From Nelumbo lutea (taxonomy: Eukaryota; Streptophyta; Magnoliopsida; Proteales; Nelumbonaceae), in the NCBI GenBank assembly GCA_022828595.1, contig JAKGHH010000002.1, positions 38,596,222-38,660,221 on the forward strand: a stretch of DNA of 64,000 nucleotides. The letters run 5' to 3'. Numbering within the stretch: the stretch's first letter is position 1; each line of letters starts with the position of its first letter. Positions 20,108 to 31,800 of this stretch are shown in pieces. The notes beneath the pieces were generated by a model. That model saw nothing but the letters and a program-made list of their open reading frames with translations, ran no database searches and was not told the DNA's origin. The translations under genes and the position numbers were made by a program.

Positions 20108-20574
20108 CGGTATTAGAGTTGGTTCTCACTTTCGACTTTTTTCTCCTTTCTTTGCCCATACATAGTGTGTATGGAGAACTGATCGGTTGATCAATCAGCT
20201 ACTTATGCAGCCTAGTTAGGAATGTTTTTGGAGAGTTTTGTGGAGGTTTTTCATCCTTAGTTGAAGCCTAGGGCAGGTTCTTGGAGGTTTTTCTTGAAAA
20301 CCCTAGGTAACTAGAGAAACCTTGTTATAGGTCATAGAAACAATTTTAACCAGGTGCTTGGGGATCAAAGGTAAGCCTTTTGATTTCTATTAGGGGTGGT
20401 TTTGGTTGGATTGAATTCTAGAACCTCTAGAAGGGGTGGTTGAAGTTTCTCTCTTTCTCCCCATCCCGCAGGATCCTGTGAAACCGTAATTTTGGGGGGT
20501 TGAGAGGTAGTTCTTTGCTTAGAATAGTAAATCTAGCCTAGTAAAGCCCTAATTTGATTTTCGTTTGCATCCGT

Positions 20575-21780
20575 TTACTCAATGGAGAAAACTGGAGGAG
20601 AGATCAAATATTCCACAAATTCCGAGTTTGGACATGGGGGGTCAGTGGAGAATCTTTTTGGGGCTGTGACTACTGTGAAGCTAGATGGGACCAATTTGGT
20701 CTCAATCTATTAAGGCACATGTGTGTAGTAGAGGAAAATGGGGTTATATTACCAGGAGCAAGAAGAAACCGTTGTAGGATGATCCTACCTATGAAAGGTG
20801 GATGTAGGAAAACTACACAGTAGTGGATTTGTTAGTGAATTCTATGCAACCACACATTAGTCAGCACTACCTGTGGATTGAAACTGCAAAAGAAGTGTGG
20901 GATAGTTTCACAGAGACCTATTCCCAAAAGCTTAATGTTGCTTGGGCCTGCAAATTGAAGCATGATGTGAATAATCTTAGACAGGGGGAGAAGCCCTTAG
21001 CAGTCTACTTCTCTATGCTGAAATCTCTTTGGCAAGAGATCGATCTGATGGAGACTGTTGTTTGGGATTGCACAAAGGATGCGGAAGCATATAAGAGGTT
21101 GGCAGAGAGAAATTGGGTCTTGAGTTCCTCATCGGACTCAACTCAGAGTATGATATTGTGAGGCAAAATGTTTTAGCAAAGGATGAGGTGACTTTGTCTC
21201 CGGCATATGCTATGGTAAGTAGTGAGGAGAGTAGAAGACATGCTTAGTTTGTTGAGCCACAGGTTGATCACTATGCTAATGCAAGGATGAAGCCGAAGGT
21301 TAGCACTGGGGAGAAAGATGTTATTTGTGACTTTTGCAACAAGTCTAAACACACTAAAGACAACATTCAGAGCTTGTTCCTACCAGTTTCAAGAAAGAAA
21401 ATGGTGGGAAAAGGGTTGAAACTAGGTAAGGTGGAAATGCAAATGTTGCCACCTATTCACAAAGTGAACAAGGACAAAGTGGAGAGAAGTCAGTGGGAGA
21501 ACAGCTTGCAACCACCAGGACTGAATATGAGAAGTATGGCCGAATCATCAACCACTTAGAGTCCACTGCTATAGCTCCTTTAGAGACTGTTTCTTCCTCT
21601 GCTTATGCTCACTTAGGTATTCGTGCCACTACACCTCATTCTTTTGTCTTAGGTACTCATAAAACCCCTTGGATAATTGATTTTGTTGCTTCTGACCATA
21701 TGACCAATGTTTCACAGTTATTCACCTCTTACCAACTTCTTTTTGGTCGGGATAGATATCTATTGTTGATGGCTCCCTAG
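20575..21780 (+). pseudogene. Copia-2 gag and protease, broken
   Basis: VTTVKLDGTN (about 20665) starts the gag homology. A long frame at 20823-21161 follows with MQPHISQHYLWIETAKEVWD and LRQGEKPLAVYFSMLKSLWQ, the UBN2-type gag core. A zinc-knuckle remnant (CDFCNKSKHTKDN) lies near 21330. At 21670-21700 WIIDFVASDHMT matches the Copia protease site WIIDSGASDHMT, with Phe-Val in place of Ser-Gly, which would destroy catalysis. Several frameshifts separate the parts. Confidence 0.75.
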
Positions 21781-22049
21781 CCCTTATCACGGGAAAGGAA
21801 GACATTAAGACCTCTAATGCACTGACCTTATCATATGTTCTTCATGTACCTAAACTTAATACCAATTTGCTTTCAGTTAGTAATTTGACTAAATCCTTGA
21901 ATTGTAGTGTGACTTTTTTTCCTTCATATTGTGTTTTTCAGGACATGGAATCTCAGAAGGTGATTGGGAGTGGCCATGAGGTGAATGTGATCTATTTGTT
22001 AGACATGCCTGAGTAGAGTCAAGTACAACCTAAGAGAACTACATTTGTT

Positions 22050-23110
22050 TTAGAGTTCATTAGTTGTATTATGTTATGTCATAGTCGTTTGGGTCATTTG
22101 TCCTTTTCTTCATTGAGTTAGTTGTTTCCAAAGTTATTTAAAGGAATTAGTCTATCGAGTCTTCATTGTGAATCTTGTGACTTCTCAAAGTATTGTAAGA
22201 GCATTTATCCTTCAAGTAATAAAAGATCAACTATTCCTTTTAATATTGTTCACTCTGATGTGTGGGGACCTTACCATTTACCATGTATGGGTGGGTATAA
22301 ATATTTCATCCTGTTTATTGATGATTTTTCATGATATACTTGGATTTACCCTATGCGCTCTCGGACTGAAGTGCCTAAACTTGTGCAATAGTTCCATGAA
22401 CACATACTCAGTTTAATACCCACATCAAAATATTCCATTTAGACATTGCTTAGGAATATTTTTAGAAGGGCTTTACCTCCTATCTTGAGAAGTTTGGGGT
22501 TATTCATTAGAGTTCTTGTGCCCGCACTCCACAACATAATGGAGTAGTGGAGAGGAAAAATAGACACATTGTAGAAGTTGCAAGGGCATTCTTTTTGCTA
22601 CCCATATTCTTGTGAAGTTTTGGGGTGATGCAGTTTTAATAGCTACCTACCTTATTAACTGCATGCCTTTTCAAGTCTTGGGGTTAAAATCTCCCTTTGG
22701 AGTCCTCTTTCCTGGTGTTGGGATTTTCTCTATTCCTTTGAGGGTCTTTGGTTGCACTTGTTATGTCCACATTTTTAGTTCCAAAAGACACAAGTTTGAC
22801 CCAAAGGCTCAGAAGTGTATCTTCCTTGGTTATGCCTCCACCAAAAAGGGTATTGTTTTGATCCCATTAGTGGCACCTGATTTGTTTCCATTAATGTCAC
22901 CATTGCAGAATCAATTCCTTTTTATAGCCATCCTTCTGAGGGGGAGAGATGTCTCGAGTTGTTTTCTTCATCCCTTCCTTTGCCAACTCCAGTTGAATCT
23001 TGTGTTGAGTCCTCCACAGTTACCCCCATTCCTGTGTAGGGATCCTCTCCTTTGAGGTCTTCCACTCCTGCTCCTCCCCCTCCTCCTACTAGTCCTCTAG
23101 GTGTTTCCAC
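22050..23110 (+). pseudogene. Copia-2 integrase, broken
   Basis: CHSRLGHLSFSSLS (GAG-pre-integrase) lies near 22080. It is followed by CESCDFSKYCKSIYPSSNKR, IPFNIVHSDVWGPYH with the first catalytic Asp, and YFILFIDDFS with a stop in place of the next Arg. After a damaged central part the C-terminal region reads FWGDAVLIATYLINCMPF, RVFGCTCYVHIFSSKRHKFD and AQKCIFLGYASTKKG at 22615-22850. The proline-rich linker to the reverse transcriptase follows. Confidence 0.75.
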
Positions 23111-23399
23111 TCATCCTATTCTCTAGAGGTGGTACCAGTGACAAAGGCTAAGGCAAACACAGGTTGATCCCACACCTCCAGTTGAGACTCAGGCGCTCCC
23201 GATTACTGAAGAGAGGACATGTCCATCACCTCCTCCACCAACACCCTCGTTTCCAGACCTTGACCTACCCTTTGCTTTGAGAAAAGGTAAGAGGAAATGT
23301 ATAACTCATTGTATTTCCAAACACCTTTCCTACAACTTGTTGTTCCCATCCTATTATGTCTTTCTAGCCTCCATTTACTCTCAATCCATCCTAAAGTCT

Positions 23400-24290
23400 G
23401 TTTCAAAAGCCTTAGCCACACCAGATTGGAGGGATGCTATGAGTACTGAAATAGAAGCCCTTCATAAAAACAATACCTAGAATATTGTTGACTTGCTAGT
23501 TGTAAAGGATCCTGTTGGGTGCAAGTGGGTTTTCGCTATCAAGTATCGTGCAAATGGGTCAATTGAGAGGTATAAGGCTCGACTTGTTGCCAAGGGATAT
23601 ACCCAGGTATATGGGATAGATTACACTGAGACCTTTTCTCCAGTTGCTAAGATGACTTCGGTGAGAGTTCTTTTATCCTTAGCCGTGAGCTATGATTGGC
23701 CTCTATATCAATTTGATGTTAAGAATGCATTCCTGAATGGTGATCTCATTGAAGGGATATATATGTCCCTTCCTCCTGGTATATATGGCAAGGAAATGCA
23801 GGATAAGGTGTGTAGATTGAAAAAATCACTTTATGGCTTGAAACAATCTCCACGTGCTTAGTTTGATGGGTTTAGGGCTGCTCTTGTTCAATTTAGCTAC
23901 ACTCAAACTCAATCAGATCATACTCTCTTTGTTAAGAGAAAAGGCATTAATTCCTTATAGTTTATGTAGATGATATTGTGGTTACTGGCAGTGATACAGA
24001 AGAAGTTAGTGCTCTCAAGAAGTTTCTCAGTTCTAAATTTGAAATTAGAGATTTAGGGGAGGTGCAGTATTTTCTGGGCATTGAGGTTGCTAGGTCCAAG
24101 GAAGGTATTTTTATTTCTCAAAGGAAGTATGTGCTAGACCTTCTTATTGAGATTGGAATACTTGGTGCTAAACCTCCCTCTACCCCTATTGATGTAAATC
24201 ATAAACTCTCAGCTAATGATGGAGAACTTTTAGCTGACAAGGGAGTGTTTAAGAGATTATTGTGGAAATTTATTATCTATGTATGACTCG
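23400..24290 (+). pseudogene. Copia-2 reverse transcriptase, broken
   Basis: [72 protein letters not shown] and [14 protein letters not shown] run in one frame at 23493-23861. They end at TAG where Trp is expected (RAW). The catalytic YVDD is intact at 23963-23974 in a shifted frame. It is followed by FEIRDLGEVQYFLGIEVARS and YVLDLLIEIGILGAKPPSTP. Only a few lesions separate this copy from an open RT. Confidence 0.8.
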
Positions 24291-24909
24291 TCCAAACATT
24301 TTATATGCTGTGAGTGTCATCAGCTAGTTCATGCATGCTCCCAGAGAAACACATATGGCTGCTGTAGAAATGGTGTTATGCTACCTTAAGGGAACCCTCG
24401 GGAAAGGTATATTATTTGCTAAACATGGACATATAAAGGTAGAAGCATATACAGATGCTGATTGGGCAGGAAATGTGGATGACAGGAGATCCACATCGGG
24501 ATATTGTGCAATGGTAGCCGGAAACATTGTTTCCTGGAGAAGCAAAAAGCAATCAATGGTTGCTAGATCTTCAGCAGAGGTAGAGTATAGAGCTATGGAT
24601 CATGGTGTTTCTAAGTTGTTATTGGCTGAGATGGGTGTTTCATGTGACGAGCCACTGGTGTTGTATCGTGATAACCAAGCTGCTATTAACATTGCTCACA
24701 ACCCAATTCAGCATGACAAAACTAAGCACATTGAGGTAGATAGACACTTTATATGGTAGAGAGTGGCTTCAGGAGAGGTGTGCCTACCTTTCATTGCATC
24801 GGAAGAGCAGCTAGCGGATTTTCTAATTAAGGGAGTCCCAAAGGCAAAGCTTCAACATTATGTAAGCAAACTGGGCATGATTGACATCTATCCTCAGCTT
24901 GAGGGGGAG
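24291..24909 (+). pseudogene. Copia-2 RNase H and polypurine tract
   Basis: The frame at 24331-24759 carries YLKGTLGKGILF, VEAYTDADWAGNVDDRRSTS, MVARSSAEVEYRAMDHGVSK and LYRDNQAAINIAHNPI, then HDKTKHIEVDRHFI. These are the motifs of Copia RNase H, including the TDADWAG and AE.EYRA acidic blocks. A TAG stop follows in place of a codon before the C-terminal tail (ADFLIKGVP). The GAGGGGGAG polypurine tract lies next to the 3' LTR. Confidence 0.82.
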
Positions 24910-25242
24910 TGTAGTGAGAATGGGCCCTAGTGTTCTTTATTTCCTTTAAGTAATGTTTAAAAGTTATGTTTCTTAGTTATGGGCCTTACGGGCATTCTTT
25001 TAATTTCTTTAATTATTTCTTTAGTGCTGGCCGCCCCATTAAGGGAATCCAAGTAATTGTACTCAGACTCAGAATTGTTAATAAAAGTGATGAAAGGGGA
25101 CTAGAGAGAGAGGTTCAAATTCTTCTTTTCTCTCTTCCCTTATTTTCTTCTTCCACAACCTATTGCTGAAACTTCTTTTCTTCTTTCTCTCTCTTCTTCT
25201 TTTCTTGCATTATCTGAATTACTGTAGGTATAATTTTCAACT
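24910..25242 (+). repeat. 3' LTR of Copia-2
   Basis: This 333-bp partner of 19776-20107 begins TGTAGTGAGAATGGGCC and ends AATTTTCAACT, followed by the GTTTT duplication. A CT-rich leader-like stretch (25115-25205) precedes the end. Confidence 0.85.
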
Positions 25243-25473
25243 GTTTTATATGTATTTATAGTTTTTTATTACATATTTATACTATATTATAAAAACCAAA
25301 AAACCAAAAAACCAATGAACTAAACTCGTGGTTAACCGGACCGATCAACCGGTTAATCGATTGGCTTCAGTTCGGATTCGGTTACTCTTTTTTAAAAACC
25401 GGTACTACTGGTTCGGTTTGCAAAATAGGCCCACGGTATGGTTAATCGAACTGTAAGCATCCCTACCATCACC

Positions 25474-25620
25474 ATATAAATACCAAAATTAGGGGTCATG
25501 TGAAGCAAGTTAAACACATCCAATTCTTTCATCTTCTCTTGCTTTCTTCTTCTCTCTGATTCATCTTCATTTCAATTTTTTATTGTGTTTTCATTAGATT
25601 CAAACTCAAATATGACAGGT
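25474..25620 (+). repeat. 3' LTR of Copia-1, right part
   Basis: It continues the interrupted LTR: ATATAAATACCAAAATTAGG through CAAACTCAAATATGACAGGT matches 15741-15887 of the 5' LTR. It is followed by the CATTT duplication. Confidence 0.78.
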
Positions 25621-25744
25621 CATTTAAAACTTGGATTTTTCTTAGAGCTCTTACTATTTGCTTTAGATCCACATTTTATCTTGTTCTTGTTCTACACTTT
25701 GTCTACATCTCTTCTCTCGTGCTAATGATTGGACTCTTGTTTTT

Positions 25745-26115
25745 GGTAACTAATAGAAACAAAAATTTCTTATTATCAATTGAAAGCAGCCATACATGGA
25801 AAAATATAACTCACAACAGGAGACAAAAGCCTCAAACTGAGACCAGGTTCCCATGTTTCATCATATGCAAAATATCGAAACAAAATTACAAAGAAACTCC
25901 AGGGCCAAATATACTCCAAAATGAGTCTAACCCCTTTTCTAGCTAGAGCATCAGCATTGCAATTAAAAGATCTTGGGATCCATCTGAACAAAAAGTTCAA
26001 ATGAAATCCAAAAATTTTGCTTCTGTAACCATATATCAAAAGGCCAAGGCACCATCTCTTTCAACAGCATCTGGTGGATGACCACTTTATAGTCACCATC
26101 CACTATTAGATCTCC
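25745..26115 (-). pseudogene. minus-strand LINE RNase H end
   Basis: On the minus strand VDGDYKVVIHQMLL, then FRWIPRSFNCNADALARKGV, gives the second Asp motif and the final N..AD.LA motif of a LINE RNase H. The fragment ends near 25745. There TTGATAATAAGAAATTTTTG on the minus strand resembles the usual 3' tail but has no clear poly(A). Confidence 0.6.
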
Positions 26116-27190
26116 CCATCACAGAGGATATGCAAGAACCATGGATTTGATGATATAAACTACAAGAAAGCTGGTTTTCAGATTTTGAAAACTGTTGGAT
26201 GGGAGAAACCTTATGGTATCAAGGGTGCTTGGTTCACTGTTTTAGTTTTGAGATTGAAGTATGCTATCATAAGCATATCAGTATTAAACAGAGCAGTATT
26301 ACACAAAAGGGTGCAACTTCCATGCTTATAATCATATACCATGTAAATAGAGCAACAAAGGAGCATCAGAATCACTCACAGTTGATAAATGGTGTTAAAG
26401 TCTTATATTGGAATCAGGGTCTTCATTGTCTTTTTTTTTTGTTTCTTTTCTTTTCTTATTATGATGTTATCGACAGTTTGGTAATTGTACATTCATTATA
26501 ATAAATAATAACATGGGGTGGGAGTTAGAGAAAGAACAGAAACATCGATCTCTCTCTGCCTACCCTATTTTCTTCTCTGTTCTTTGCTTTCTTCTTCTCT
26601 ATATTGTTCTATCACTCAGATCTGGTTTCCAACTTAGATTTCTCTAATTTTCTTCTGTTTTAAAGAGCATACTAGGCAGATCACAAATGGGATACTTGAA
26701 GACATTGTAAAATTTAATATGTGGAAGAATGATGAACCAACAAAATGCTCCTGTTTTAAACAGGTACCTTCAATGGTTAAGATAGGTCATCAAGGGAAAC
26801 ACCCAAATTGACTTAGTAATTATTGTAGTTATGATATTACTATTTACTGAATTAGAAATAGATTTAAGTGTTTTTTGATCATTTAAAACCGTTGATCATA
26901 GGGACTTCTGATCCGGGAGTGTAATATTATGATACTCCTATGTTATAAAGTAATCGTTATTTGTCTTGCTTTAAAGACCATCTAAGTGGGTTGGACCGGT
27001 TGAATTATAATCTTGGTTCCCTAACCTGATTTGGACTAGTATTTGAATCCATACCTAGGACCACACTTTAATTGAGTTGAGACCATTTTGGAGGTGCATC
27101 TAAGCTAATTAAAAGACCCACTTTACATAAAAAGAGGGCCGCTTACATGGGCCTGTACACAGATATTCCCCTTTAAGTGGGAGCACAATT
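26116..27190. other. intergenic stretch, no gene seen
   Basis: It contains pyrimidine-rich tracts (26430-26460, 26545-26605) and AT-rich DNA. No conserved frame, LTR partner or tandem array was recognised. The CT-rich segment at 26540-26640 looks like retroelement leader but has no matching copy here. Confidence 0.3.
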
Positions 27191-27194
27191 TTTT

Positions 27195-28601
27195 CCCAAA
27201 TAGAACAAGGAAACTGTTTCTGAGTATGAGTATGACCTACCTATTGCACTGAGAAAAGGAACCAGAGAATGTACTAAACGCCATTGTACTTTAGCCAAAT
27301 ATGTATCATTCCAAAGATTCTCTAAATCCCATAAAAGTTTTCTAGCCAGCCTGTCATTAGAAAGGTATAATTGGGATTTGCAACAGTTTGATGTAAAAAA
27401 TGCGTTTCTCCCTGGTGATCTAGAAGAGGAGATATACATGGACATTCCACCGGGTTTTGGAGAAGGCATTAAAGGGAACAAAGTTTGTCGGTTGAAGAAA
27501 GCACTATACGGTCTCAAACAATCTCTAAGAGCATGGTTTGGAAGGTTTACGAAGTAATGCTGAGTACAGGTTACAAGCAAAGTCAAGGTGACCACACATT
27601 GTTTATCAAACACACAGCCTCAGAGTTACTGCACTATTAGTCTATGTGGATGATATAATCGTTACTGGGAATGATAAAAAGGAGAAGGAAGCATTGAAAA
27701 ATTGCCTTGCCAGAGAATTTGAGATAAAAGACTTGGGGAGACTAAAGTATTTTCTCGGAATTGAAGTTGCACATTCTAAACAAGGCATCTTTATCTCTCA
27801 ACAAAAGTATGTTGTTGATCTTTTGAGAGAAACAAGAAATATGGCATGTAAACCAGCTTCCACGCCTATAGATCCCAATCATAAACTTGGAGAAGCCAAC
27901 GAGAATGCAAGTGTAGACAAGGAGATGTTCCAAAGACTAGTTGGAAAACTCATTTTTCTTGCACATACACGACCGGATATTGCATATGCTGTAAGTGTAA
28001 TACGTCAGTTTTTGCATAATCCTAAAGAAGTTCATCCGCAGGCTGCTCATTGAATTCTGCACTATTTAAAAGCCAATCCAGGAAAAGGAATTTTATTCAG
28101 AAGAAATGGAGGACTGACTCTTGAAGCATATACATATGCCGATTATGCAGGATCTCCAGTAGATAGACGGTCCACTTCTAGTTACTGTACCTTCTTAGGA
28201 GGAAACTTAGTCACTTGGAGGAGTAAGAAGCAAAATGTAGTGGCTCGGTCAAGTGCAGAGGCAGAATTCAGGGCTATGGCACAAGGAGTGTGTGAATTAC
28301 TCTGGTTGAAGATAATTTTAGAAGACCTGAAGGTTCCACAAGAAGAGCCTATGAAACTATATTGTGACAACAAGTTAGCCATCAATATTGCTCAAAATCC
28401 TGTTCAACATGACAGGACGAAGCACATCGAAATTGACTGACACTTTATAAAAGAGAAACTGGATTGCAAGTTGATTTGCACTCCCTATGTGTCTACAAAA
28501 GGACAACTGGCCGATGTACTTACTAATGGGATCAATAGTAGAGACTTTCGGAGAATTATAGCCAAGCTGGGAATGGATCTATTCACCAGCTTGAGGGGGA
28601 G
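27195..28601 (+). pseudogene. 5'-truncated Copia reverse transcriptase and RNase H (Copia-3)
   Basis: It begins abruptly in the linker ([18 protein letters not shown]) and runs through [51 protein letters not shown] (27640-27675), FEIKDLGRLKYFLGIEVAHS and HTRPDIAYAVSVI. RNase H follows: LEAYTYADYAG, VARSSAEAEFRAMAQG, LYCDNKLAINIAQNP and HDRTKHIEID. The region between [11 protein letters not shown] and SLERYNW lacks the usual RT N-terminus. TGA replaces Arg or Trp at about 28052 and 28438. It is separate from Copia-1 and Copia-2. Confidence 0.8.
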
Positions 28602-28865
28602 TGTTGAAAACGTGTACTGGTTCAGATCTGAAAATAGAATTGTATATATTCCTAGGATTGTGGAAGGATTGATTTAGAAAGTTTTTTCTTTCTATTTTTG
28701 TACTTTCTATTTTCTCTTCTTTCTATTTTTTCTTCTTTCTATTTTCTTTTCCTTCTATTTTTTCTTTCTTTCTATTTATTACAGCAGCTTACTGTATAAA
28801 TATGCCCATTGGCAATAGAATGAAACACATCAATATTCTACCATTCCAAAACAGAAGCCTCCCTC
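28602..28865 (+). repeat. probable 3' LTR of Copia-3
   Basis: TGTTGAAAACGTG follows a GAGGGGGAG polypurine tract at 28593-28601. The LTR contains a pyrimidine array built on repeats of TTCTATTTT.TCTT (28683-28785) and a TATAAATATG box near 28795. The right limit is approximate because no 5' partner lies in the window. Confidence 0.6.
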
Positions 28866-31800
28866 TCCTGAGGTGGGATGCTACATGGCTCCCTTAAAGG
28901 AAATTGGTACGTTAACCTATAGGGACCTCTAGGCCTGATGCTAAGCTTGCTGTCCTTAGCAAACAAACCGAAATAGAGAATGGAGAGTCTCGGGTGTGGA
29001 AAAGAATAGGAAAGGAAAAAGGAAGAGAAAGTAATCCTAGAACCTTCAAAGTAGAGAAGAATGTCAGGTAGGTTATCTTGTTTCATCCTTTTCTCTTTGG
29101 AGAAGATGATCCCCTCTTTTTCATTCGTCCATATTCTTATCTCTCTTCTTTTATCTCTCCATGAGTAATAAAACCATCTACTGCCTTAATTTCAAATTTC
29201 AACTTTGCTGATTATGGTTCTCTGCATGATATATAATAAAGAAGGAAAGACCTGGTTTGCAATCCTGAAATTCATTTTCCTTGATTGCAAGCTTCCATAA
29301 ATTATAAAAGGCCTATGGCCCCAGTTAATCATGGGACTGATTGCCGGATATCCATATAGAATATTTTATTTGTTCTCTAGACTCTCAAATCTTAAATAAT
29401 GTTTGAGGCTTTCAAACTAGAGTTTTCAGTAAGAAAATTTTGCAGTTGCATATATTTTGTTTATCTTGTTCATTACACCTGTAAGCAGTGTTACATGGAC
29501 ACATACATGGAAAACGGAATCTGATGGGAGTCCAATAGTCTGACTTGGCAAGATAACAAAAACATGGATTTGCAGATATGTTTGTAGAAAAGTATATACT
29601 ATTGCAATAGTTCTTTTCTTTTTTTTTTTGAGTATCATAAAGTGGGTCTAAAATGTTGCCTTTATTACCAACATTTGGTATGAAAAATGACATTCATCAT
29701 TTTTTTTGGTAGGCAAAAAAATGATATTATCTTAAGAATATGTGGAGTGTTAGGATATGATGCATGTCTGACATTTATATCTCATATACTTGGAAGAGTT
29801 CATGCATTGTTTGTAAGTCAGAATCAAAAGTTTTACTTTGTCCTCAACAAAGATGTAATCATTTGCAAAAAATCTGTATGATACTCAGGATACAAAATAA
29901 TAAAAGCTCAATTATATTAATTAATGTATCATGTTGTGTAAGAATTTCTCTAATTTTTTTCATGTAAACCTTATTATCATGATTTTTGCTGTTGTTATGA
30001 TATTATCATTATCATCATTATGGGAAAAGTTTGTATTAGCAGATAGATTAAACTTGTTCCCTTTATCACCATCTCTGTTTTCACCGCTTGGATTGATGAT
30101 ATGGCCCATCTGATTCATCCAGTGGACCATGTAGATCAGATTGCTTCGACTTTCATCTTTCCAGTCCATTTTGTCCTTATTTCCAACTGAGTTGTATTCT
30201 TCCCCAAATGCCTTACTTGTCCAATGTTGTTTTCTAATTTGAAAATACCCATATAGAAACTATAAAAAGCGATTTAAAAAAATACCCACAAGAAGGGGCA
30301 TACCCTGAGTATATGGCCAAGGCCTCTGTGATAATATTTTCCCCATCAACAGTGGATGGCATGAGGCACACATGGGACCTTTTTGGTCACCGGCCGAACT
30401 GTCATATTGGAGATTCCTGGATCATTTAGGCTTATTTTGTAAACAACTGGACTAGCATGTAGAGGGATCTTCTCTGAAGCTATTTCTACCTAGTAGAGAG
30501 ATGTTAAGATTGTTCCAAGCAATTCATCTAATAAGGAACCTTATGGATTGGCCATGACCCTTGTGCCCATGTTGCATGGATATTGTCCTAGAATAATATT
30601 AGCAGTTCAATGCTACAGTTTTTTTTTTTTTTAATTTGAAAGTTCCTATATAAAAAGGGCTTTGTTTTACATACATGGATAAGCCTTTAGAGCTGGAATT
30701 TCTACCATAAGGTCAGAATTAGGAGACTTACTTTTGAGACTGTTGCTAGGTGTAAAGATTCCTGGTTGTTTAGACTTCACCCAGTCGCTGTAAATAGAAG
30801 AAAAAGGATTAGATGAGCCTTAATGGTCTTCCTCAAATTTACGAGTAAGAACTAAAAAGGCACATGCACTGCACATGGTATTTAGCAATGGACAGAAAAT
30901 ATAAGAGGTCCGTACATCTAGATTTTCTGTGTATGCTTTTGTGGAAGTGGGGTATCTAGAGTATATGGCAATAAATACAGGAGTGTGCATTCCATGTGTT
31001 ATAGTAGAGATGACTCACACAATACTTCGAGAGGAGGTACCACTTGCTTGCTTTACAGAAATACCTCTCAGGGGGGCCCCAATTTGATTGACAGTTAGCA
31101 TAAATGCATGAGGGCAAATAGGATGAATGTAAATTCTGGTTTACCTTTGCTTCCGATTTGACTTTTCTTGTTTGTTTGTGATAAAGTAAAATCGGTAGAA
31201 AAATGATGTCTCTACCTTCTATGCAAGACAATGGAGGTAGGAGGAGGATTATTTGTGGTAGGAAGAAGCTAGATGATTTGGTCTCCACTATGAGAGAATT
31301 GACGATTGAGGTAGGTGGAGGTGGCGTGGAGAACTGGCTGCACTGCTAGTGAGTGCAAATATGACAAAAAGTACGAACTTTGTAACAGATGAGAATGCAA
31401 AATCATTATTGAAAACAAACAGATGCAAACTGAACCAGTGCAAAATATGTATCTGGTTCAGATTTGATTGCAAACAAACAGAACCTTAGGTTTTGCCATT
31501 TCATCCCTTAAAACAGGTAATATAGGAGGGTTGTCCAGTGGAGTAGTGTCCATAGTAACTCATCTGGTGAATTCTCAAGTCCATGTTAGGGTTTTAAAAG
31601 GAATAGATGTTAAATTCTGAAGTACATGTTAGAGTCTTAAATTCTTCTTTTTTTTCCTTTTTTTTTTTCTTTTCTTTTCCTTTTCCTTTTCTATTGGTTT
31701 TTGACCTTTCAGTTTCTACTGGACCGTGACTTTCAAAGAACATCGGAAAACCAATAAAGGTCTTTCTTGAGCTTCATGACTTCCGAAACCCAATCATGGT

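Larger units (their letters stand above)
19771..25247 (+). mobile_element. complete but decayed Copia element (Copia-2), GTTTT target duplication
   Basis: LTRs at 19776-20107 and 24910-25242 flank gag, protease, integrase, reverse transcriptase and RNase H in Copia order. GTTTT precedes the 5' LTR (19771-19775) and follows the 3' LTR (25243-25247). The primer-binding site is CGGTATTAGAGTTGG at 20108 and the polypurine tract is GAGGGGGAG at 24901-24909. Its target was the AT-rich centre of the MITE. Frames are longer and cleaner than in Copia-1, in keeping with later insertion, but stops and shifts are present throughout. Confidence 0.88.
19494..25465. mobile_element. hAT-type MITE in the Copia-1 LTR, split by Copia-2
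   Basis: The element begins TAGGGGTGATC and ends GTAAGCATCCCTA (inverted TAGGGATGC). It is flanked by CCATCACC at 19486-19493 and 25466-25473, a perfect 8-bp duplication as made by hAT transposases. Without the Copia-2 insertion it is about 500 bp: 282 bp on the left and 218 bp on the right. Both arms are full of ACCGAA, GGTTCAG and AACCGG motifs, with an AT-rich centre. It has no coding capacity. Confidence 0.8.
15637..25625 (+). mobile_element. old Copia element (Copia-1), host of nested insertions, with CATTT target duplication
   Basis: The element runs from TGTTG at 15642 to the end of its 3' LTR at 25620. It is flanked by CATTT at 15637-15641 and at 25621-25625, a 5-bp duplication typical of Copia integration. 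The order is 5' LTR, primer-binding site, gag start, integrase, LINE insertion, reverse transcriptase, RNase H, polypurine tract (about 19384-19393) and 3' LTR. The 3' LTR is split by a hAT-type MITE that itself contains Copia-2. Its coding frames are full of stops and shifts, so it is the oldest layer. Confidence 0.8.
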
